Assembly: GCA_019057735.1 (NCBI GenBank)
Contig: JAHLWV010000018.1
Span: 1-18,088, forward strand
From: Promethearchaeota archaeon
GTDB lineage: Archaea > Asgardarchaeota > Lokiarchaeia > Sigynarchaeales > SOKP01
Direction of reading: 5' to 3'
DNA length: 18,088 nt
The position numbers were made by a program, and so were the translations under genes. The notes below the pieces were generated by a model. The model was not told where the DNA came from, ran no database searches, and saw only the letters and a program-made list of their open reading frames with translations. Shown here in pieces: positions 13,352-18,088 of this stretch (position 1 is the stretch's first letter; each line of letters opens with the position of its first letter).

Positions 13352-14806
13352 ATGAGTAATTCATCCAACCAAAGAATTATTGATAAGTTGAGGAAGGGAT
13401 ATACCCCAGTTGAACAAAGTCCAAAAGCAAATTTGACATCGACCTATAAAAGCATATTCAAGCCTTTAGTTAATAGAAAAGATTTCAATCTATTGTTTGA
13501 GCTTTTTAATACTAACGAAGTCATATTGAGAGCGTGGAGTTTTCTAGGTTTGTATCATGTTTTAGAGGAAACTTCGGTTTATGAAGAAGAGAGGATAAAA
13601 AGAATTCAACAGATCGTATTAGAAGTTTTAAATGATTATAGAGAAATTAGTTATTTTGGTGATTCAAATGAACTTCGAACTTCGCTACGCGAACACCACG
13701 TTAGAAGAATATGTGAATTAAACAAAAAGTTAAGTTTTAAGTCCGCTTTTGAGTATTGCTTATCTTTTGATAAAGTGACTGACAGTGTGGTTTCTGATTT
13801 GATTGAAGATGTTGTTTCTAAAACTTTTGCCCCAAATGTAGAATCGTTAATTTTGAGACTCGCAAATAACACAAGCATAAGAGACTTTCGTCTCAAAAAT
13901 CAAATGGTTAAATCGTTCGAAAATCTTTCTCAAGAAGGAGATGTTACTAAATTAAATGAAATTACAAGTCTATTTAGATCCTACCTCGCTCAAATAAACG
14001 AAGACAAGATTACAGACCAAGAATTCTTAAAAAATATAAAATCGCTTCAAGAAAATATATTTAAGGTTGGTGCTATATTAGGACTATCACTTGAAGAAGA
14101 AACTCTCGAATTTGTAAATTCTTTAAGATATCCATATGGTTCATTATATCTTATTGCGAAGAGATATTACAATAACGACGAGTTAGTATCGATTGTCTTG
14201 AAAAAATTGGAGGAAAGCAAAAATCCTAATTTTATATCAGAAGTTTTAAAGGCAATTTTGGTACTAAAGGATAGAATTGAGAACTGGGAAAAGATAATCA
14301 TTGAAAATGTAAGAAATTTTCAGATCGTCGATGGGAGTCTCATTAATGACATGCAGGAGTCAAATCTCATCGATCAAGAAATGATCGTGAATCTAGTAAA
14401 TGAAGGGGATAAGTGGTCATTGGAATTCATTCGTGAGTTTTTCGTTGATAAACCAGAAATGCTTGAAAAATGGCAAGATGTCAAAAATGAATTCATAAAA
14501 ATTTTAAAACTCACAACAATAAAAAATTCAGATGAAAAACAAGCACTTTTGAAAAAGAAAGAAATGATCCTCAAGCTAATTATAGATTTACAAATCGAAG
14601 AACTGGTAAATTTATGCTTAGAAAATCTCCAGAGTTTTGAAACTAAAAACCTAAAAATGCTTGCAGTTTTTTCTATACTTAAGTTAGGAGAAGAAAGCCT
14701 TATGTTGGAATTGAAGGAGTTTATGAAGAATGATGCTGATTTAGCAAAAATAGTCTTAAACTTAATTGATAGATTGAACAGAAATGAATGGAAATTCTTC
14801 TACTGA
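13352..14806 (+). CDS. All-helical protein of unknown function
   Basis: Hypothetical protein of 484 residues that I do not recognise. It is rich in L, E, K, N and I, with regularly spaced hydrophobic positions and few glycines or prolines. It has no membrane span or signal peptide. This suggests a long stack of alpha-helices of the HEAT/ARM/TPR kind, consistent with a protein-binding scaffold. Examples are the stretches RIKRIQQIVLEVLNDY, SLILRLANNTSIRDFRLK, LVSIVLKKLEESKNP and LKMLAVFSILKLGEES. No catalytic motif is seen. It stands alone on the plus strand between the M28 and GH3 genes. The start codon ATG 13352 fits, though the upstream sequence shows no strong ribosome site. Confidence 0.75.
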   Translation: MSNSSNQRIIDKLRKGYTPVEQSPKANLTSTYKSIFKPLVNRKDFNLLFELFNTNEVILRAWSFLGLYHVLEETSVYEEERIKRIQQIVLEVLNDYREISYFGDSNELRTSLREHHVRRICELNKKLSFKSAFEYCLSFDKVTDSVVSDLIEDVVSKTFAPNVESLILRLANNTSIRDFRLKNQMVKSFENLSQEGDVTKLNEITSLFRSYLAQINEDKITDQEFLKNIKSLQENIFKVGAILGLSLEEETLEFVNSLRYPYGSLYLIAKRYYNNDELVSIVLKKLEESKNPNFISEVLKAILVLKDRIENWEKIIIENVRNFQIVDGSLINDMQESNLIDQEMIVNLVNEGDKWSLEFIREFFVDKPEMLEKWQDVKNEFIKILKLTTIKNSDEKQALLKKKEMILKLIIDLQIEELVNLCLENLQSFETKNLKMLAVFSILKLGEESLMLELKEFMKNDADLAKIVLNLIDRLNRNEWKFFY

Positions 14807-14876
14807 GTTATTAAAATAATAATTCTTTATGTTAATTATTAATGCTATAACCATTTGAAATATTAAGGGTGTTTTT

Positions 14877-16916
14877 TTGGATAAGCTGAATATTAGAAAA
14901 GGTATGACGGAAGAAGAAATTGATGATGTTGTTAACGAAGCATTAAACATGATGACTCTTAAAGAAAAAGTTGCAGTTATGTCAGGGAACAATTTTTACT
15001 TGCTTCTGTTAAAGGATCGTAAGTTTGGGGTGCGTGCATATCCTGGTGGAGGTGTTAAACATTTAGGTATTCCTCCATTTTTATTTACTGACGGACCAAA
15101 GGGAGTTAGTATGCCAGGATCTACTTGTTTTCCAGTACCAATGGCCCGAGGTGCAACATGGGACACATTACTTGAAGAAAGATTAGGTGAAGTTATTGGG
15201 AAGGAAGCCCGTGCTCATGGAGCTAACCTCTTTGGAGGTGTTTGCATAAATCTTTTACGCCATCCCGCTTGGGGAAGAGCTCAAGAAACATTCGGGGAAG
15301 ACCCTTTTCACATTGGCGAATTTGGAGCTGCAGTAATTCGTGGAGTTCAAAAACACAATGTAATGGCTACTGTTAAACATTATGCAGCAAACAGCATAGA
15401 ATATTCACGCTTTAAGGTAAATGTCAAGATAAGTGAAAGAACATTGAGGGAAGTTTATTTACCTCATTTTAAACGTTGCATTGAAGATGGATGTGCGACT
15501 GTTATGTCGGCTTATAACAAAGTACGTGGTGAATATTGTGGTCACAACTCATATTTATTAAGGGATATTTTAAAGGGAGAATGGGAATTTGATGGTTTCG
15601 TTCATTCCGATTGGATGAATGGTCTTAGAGATACTATTAAGGGCATATCGGGAGGTTTAGATGTTGAAATGCCCCGGGCTAAATATTATGGAAGAAAGTT
15701 AGAAAAAGCAGTAAAGTTAGGGAAAGTTCCTCTAAACCTTGTAGAAGATTCCTTAAGAAGAATACTACGAACGACGTTAAAGTTCACTACAAAAGAAGAC
15801 CCTCAAAATTATGACTCGGATGTAATCGGTTGTGCTGATCATGTTCTCATAGCTCGCGAAGTTGCTGAAAAGAGCATGGTTCTACTTAAAAATCAAGAAA
15901 AACTTTTACCATTCAATATCGATGAAATAGATACTTTAGCAGTGTTAGGGCCTTTAGCTGATAACAAAAATACAGGTGATCACGGAAGTAGCTATGTTCG
16001 CCAAAAAAATATCATTACGCCCCTACAAGGGATAAAAAATAGTGTTGGGGATAAAGTAAAAGTAATTCATAACGAAGGTAAAGATATTGATGTTGCTCAA
16101 CAAATTGCCCAAAGCGTGGATTCTGTAGTAGTAATTGTTGGATACACATCTAAAGATGAGGGAGAGTATATTCCTCACATTTCAAAAGGATTAGGAGATC
16201 GGCCTAACCTCGGATTAAAAAAGGATGACATTAAACTAATCGAGGCTGTAGCAAAAGTAAACGAAAAATGCGTAGTTGTCCTTGTTGGAGGAAGTGCGAT
16301 ACTTATGGAAGAGTGGAAAGAAAAAATTCCTTCAATACTAATGGCTTGGTATTCCGGAATGGAAGGAGGGCACGCATTAGCAAATATTCTTTTTGGTAAA
16401 GTTAACCCAAGTGGAAAGTTACCACTTACAATTCCTAAAGATCCAAGCCAATTACCTTATTTCAAAATAGATATTGATGAAATTGAATATGGTTACTATC
16501 ACGGATATACTTTGATGGAAAAAGAAAATATTGAACCCGCGTTCCCTTTTGGGTTTGGGTTGAGTTATACAGAATATGTATATAAAAATATCCGAGTAGA
16601 ATTAGCCGAAGATAAAATCATTGTTAAGGTGGATGTTTCGAATATTGGAGCTATTGCTGGGGAAGAGATCGTACAGTTATATGTAGGTTTTGAGAATTCA
16701 ATCGTTGATCGCCCCTTAAAACTGTTACGTGGATTTAAAAGAGTTGCTTTAAAAACGAGCGAAACAAAAACTGTATCCATTGAGGTGAAGAAAAAAGATT
16801 TTGCTTGGTATAATCCTGATAATAAAGCATGGGAAGTTGAGAATATCGAATATACTATTTATGTTGGACCTTCTTCAAAAAATGAAGATTTACTCACTAC
16901 ACAGCTTTCTTTATAA
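14877..16916 (+). CDS. Glycoside hydrolase family 3, beta-glucosidase-like
   Basis: GH3 enzyme of 679 residues with the three-part layout: an N-terminal TIM-barrel domain (about 20-300), an alpha/beta sandwich domain (about 320-560) and a C-terminal fibronectin-III-like domain (about 575-675). The nucleophile is D245 in FVHSDWMNG. Sugar-binding motifs include FTDGPKG, GRAQETFGEDP and KHYAANS. The likely acid/base Glu is in KDEGEY (E428 or E430). The motif PFGFGLSYT precedes the FnIII domain. No signal peptide is seen, so it should act in the cytoplasm on imported oligosaccharides. The start is TTG 14877, with GGTG (14868-14871) 5 nt upstream; an ATG at 14904 is the alternative. Bacterial-type GH3 enzymes often spread by transfer, which may apply here. 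Confidence 0.9.
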   Translation: MDKLNIRKGMTEEEIDDVVNEALNMMTLKEKVAVMSGNNFYLLLLKDRKFGVRAYPGGGVKHLGIPPFLFTDGPKGVSMPGSTCFPVPMARGATWDTLLEERLGEVIGKEARAHGANLFGGVCINLLRHPAWGRAQETFGEDPFHIGEFGAAVIRGVQKHNVMATVKHYAANSIEYSRFKVNVKISERTLREVYLPHFKRCIEDGCATVMSAYNKVRGEYCGHNSYLLRDILKGEWEFDGFVHSDWMNGLRDTIKGISGGLDVEMPRAKYYGRKLEKAVKLGKVPLNLVEDSLRRILRTTLKFTTKEDPQNYDSDVIGCADHVLIAREVAEKSMVLLKNQEKLLPFNIDEIDTLAVLGPLADNKNTGDHGSSYVRQKNIITPLQGIKNSVGDKVKVIHNEGKDIDVAQQIAQSVDSVVVIVGYTSKDEGEYIPHISKGLGDRPNLGLKKDDIKLIEAVAKVNEKCVVVLVGGSAILMEEWKEKIPSILMAWYSGMEGGHALANILFGKVNPSGKLPLTIPKDPSQLPYFKIDIDEIEYGYYHGYTLMEKENIEPAFPFGFGLSYTEYVYKNIRVELAEDKIIVKVDVSNIGAIAGEEIVQLYVGFENSIVDRPLKLLRGFKRVALKTSETKTVSIEVKKKDFAWYNPDNKAWEVENIEYTIYVGPSSKNEDLLTTQLSL

Positions 16917-16936
16917 AATACTCAATTAATTTTAAC

Positions 16937-18088
16937 TCATTCAATTTTAAGAGACTGGCTATGTGGCTTCCAATCTAGACTTTGATGCTCAAAATATTGT
17001 TTATACAGTGTGGCATATTTTCCTCCTTGAGTAAGTAAAGAATTATGAGTACCCTCTTCAACAATTTGCCCTTTATCCATCACGATTATCCGATCGGCAT
17101 TCACTATGGTTGAGAGCCTATGAGCAATTATAATAGAGGTTCGATTAGATAACAGTCCCTCTAGAGCCTCTTGAATAATTGCTTCAGTATATGCGTCAAC
17201 GCTCGAGGTGGCTTCGTCAAGAACAAGAATCCTCGGATCAGTCAATATTGCTCGAGCAAAACTAACTAATTGCTGTTGGCCTGCCGATAGTCCTTTTCCC
17301 CTCTCACCGATCTGTGTTTGCAGCCCTTCCGGTAAGTATTCGATTAGTTCTTCGAGGTGCACAGTATTAATTACTTTCCGGAGATCTTCTTCTGACGCTT
17401 CTTGTCTGCCATATCTAATATTTTCTTCTATAGTCCCTGAAAACAAAAAAACATCTTGTTGCACATTTCCTAGATTTCTTCTATATGAGTTTAAAGACAT
17501 ATCCCTTATGTTGATTCCATCAATTTCAATTGATCCCCCTTGAAATTCATAAAATCGAGCTAAAAGTGATACTAATGAAGTTTTCCCGGCCCCTGTGTGA
17601 CCAACAATAGCTAATTTTTCTCCTTTTTTTATGTGTAGATTTAAACCTCTAAATACCCATTCACTTTCTCTATAGCAGAAATCGACATCCTTGAAAACTA
17701 TTTCTCCTTCCAGAGTATCGATATCAGTTGCGTTTGGATTTTGTCTTACATTTGGCTCAGAATCAATAACATCTAATATTCGCTCATAAGCGGCCATTCC
17801 TGAACTGAGTTGGGGGAAAAATACGGAAAGGACCATTATAGGGCGGAAAAACTTCTGAAGATAGAGAATAAACATAAAGATTGTTCCGGGATTAGTTATC
17901 CCTTGAAATACAAATTGACCTCCTAAAAAAATAACGACAAAGAGCGTAATAGAAGCAATTATTTCCAGCAGAGGTCTCCACATATGAGTTACAGCCGTTA
18001 TTCTAAACCCTGCTTCAAAATATTGCCTATTAGTTTCTTCAAATTGCTTTGATACAGTAGATTCTTGTCCATAGCTTTTACTTACATG
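16937..18088 (-). CDS. ABC exporter, fused permease-ATPase (3' part)
   Basis: Partial gene: 383 residues are visible and the frame stays open through the right edge, so the N-terminus and first TM helices are missing. An ATG at 17983 is internal. The visible part holds the end of the first intracellular region (KSYGQE...), two TM spans (PLLEIIASITLFVVIFLGG and a second near GTIFMFILYL) and a complete ATP-binding domain. That domain has Walker A GHTGAGKTS, Q-loop NVQQDVFLF, signature GLSAGQQQL, Walker B ILVLDEATSSVD and the H-loop IIIAHRLSTI. This is an MsbA/multidrug-type half transporter that would act as a homo- or heterodimer. The partner half may lie outside the window. The substrate is unknown. 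It is convergent with the GH3 gene, 20 nt apart. Confidence 0.93.
   Translation of the reverse strand, partial: HVSKSYGQESTVSKQFEETNRQYFEAGFRITAVTHMWRPLLEIIASITLFVVIFLGGQFVFQGITNPGTIFMFILYLQKFFRPIMVLSVFFPQLSSGMAAYERILDVIDSEPNVRQNPNATDIDTLEGEIVFKDVDFCYRESEWVFRGLNLHIKKGEKLAIVGHTGAGKTSLVSLLARFYEFQGGSIEIDGINIRDMSLNSYRRNLGNVQQDVFLFSGTIEENIRYGRQEASEEDLRKVINTVHLEELIEYLPEGLQTQIGERGKGLSAGQQQLVSFARAILTDPRILVLDEATSSVDAYTEAIIQEALEGLLSNRTSIIIAHRLSTIVNADRIIVMDKGQIVEEGTHNSLLTQGGKYATLYKQYFEHQSLDWKPHSQSLKIE

Noticed and set aside
1..18088. CRISPR array, insertion sequence or prophage
   Set aside because: No regular spacer array, transposase, integrase or terminal repeats were seen; the only tandem repeat is the 44-bp promoter array.

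Overview
This 18 kb AT-rich window comes from an archaeon, most likely an Asgard archaeon of Lokiarchaeia type. The archaeal assignment is firm. It carries the archaeal/eukaryotic information-processing genes Rpo10, Rpo7, Spt4, L7Ae, S28e, S24e, S27ae and Kae1/Bud32, plus the archaeal GTP-dependent dephospho-CoA kinase. The Asgard assignment is an inference from a Ras/Rab-like small GTPase and two Roadblock/LC7 proteins lying within about 5.4 kb of each other. Many genes use a GGTG or GGAG Shine-Dalgarno motif, and several start with TTG.

Layout. 1-126: a G+C-richer segment that can fold as a crossing (pseudoknotted) RNA. 242-945: flavodoxin convergent with rpo10. 1090-1730: rpl7ae-rps28e, ended by a T8 tract. 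1753-1920: small ribbon-helix-helix regulator. 2221-4613 (minus strand): rps24e, rps27ae, kae1, bud32. 4776-5536 (plus): a possible 25-residue membrane peptide, then dephospho-CoA kinase. 5573-6382 (minus): rpo7-spt4. Rpo7 has no ATG, GTG or TTG in frame at its N-terminus and appears to start at ATT.

The second half is accessory. A Roadblock protein (6512-6877, minus) is divergent from a SEC59/DGK1/VTE5-type lipid kinase and a NagD-type HAD phosphatase (7222-9257, plus). The shared intergenic region holds four 11-bp repeats in exact helical phase, directly upstream of a TATA box. Then come the small GTPase (9261-9842, minus), an M20 peptidase homologue with altered metal ligands (10037-11476, minus), and a second Roadblock protein (11509-11907, plus). 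After these lie a four-TM M28 peptidase whose catalytic core is split by a membrane hairpin (11945-13201, minus), an unassigned all-helical protein (13352-14806, plus), a cytoplasmic GH3 glycosidase (14877-16916, plus) and the 3' part of an ABC exporter running off the right edge (minus).

How the genes may work together. The left half is a core transcription/translation/t6A-modification neighbourhood whose usual gene order is kept except for the flipped dephospho-CoA kinase. The right half mixes GTPase-signalling parts (GTPase, two Roadblock proteins, perhaps the helical protein) with membrane-lipid and peptide or sugar hydrolysis functions. No tRNA, rRNA, CRISPR array or insertion sequence was recognised.
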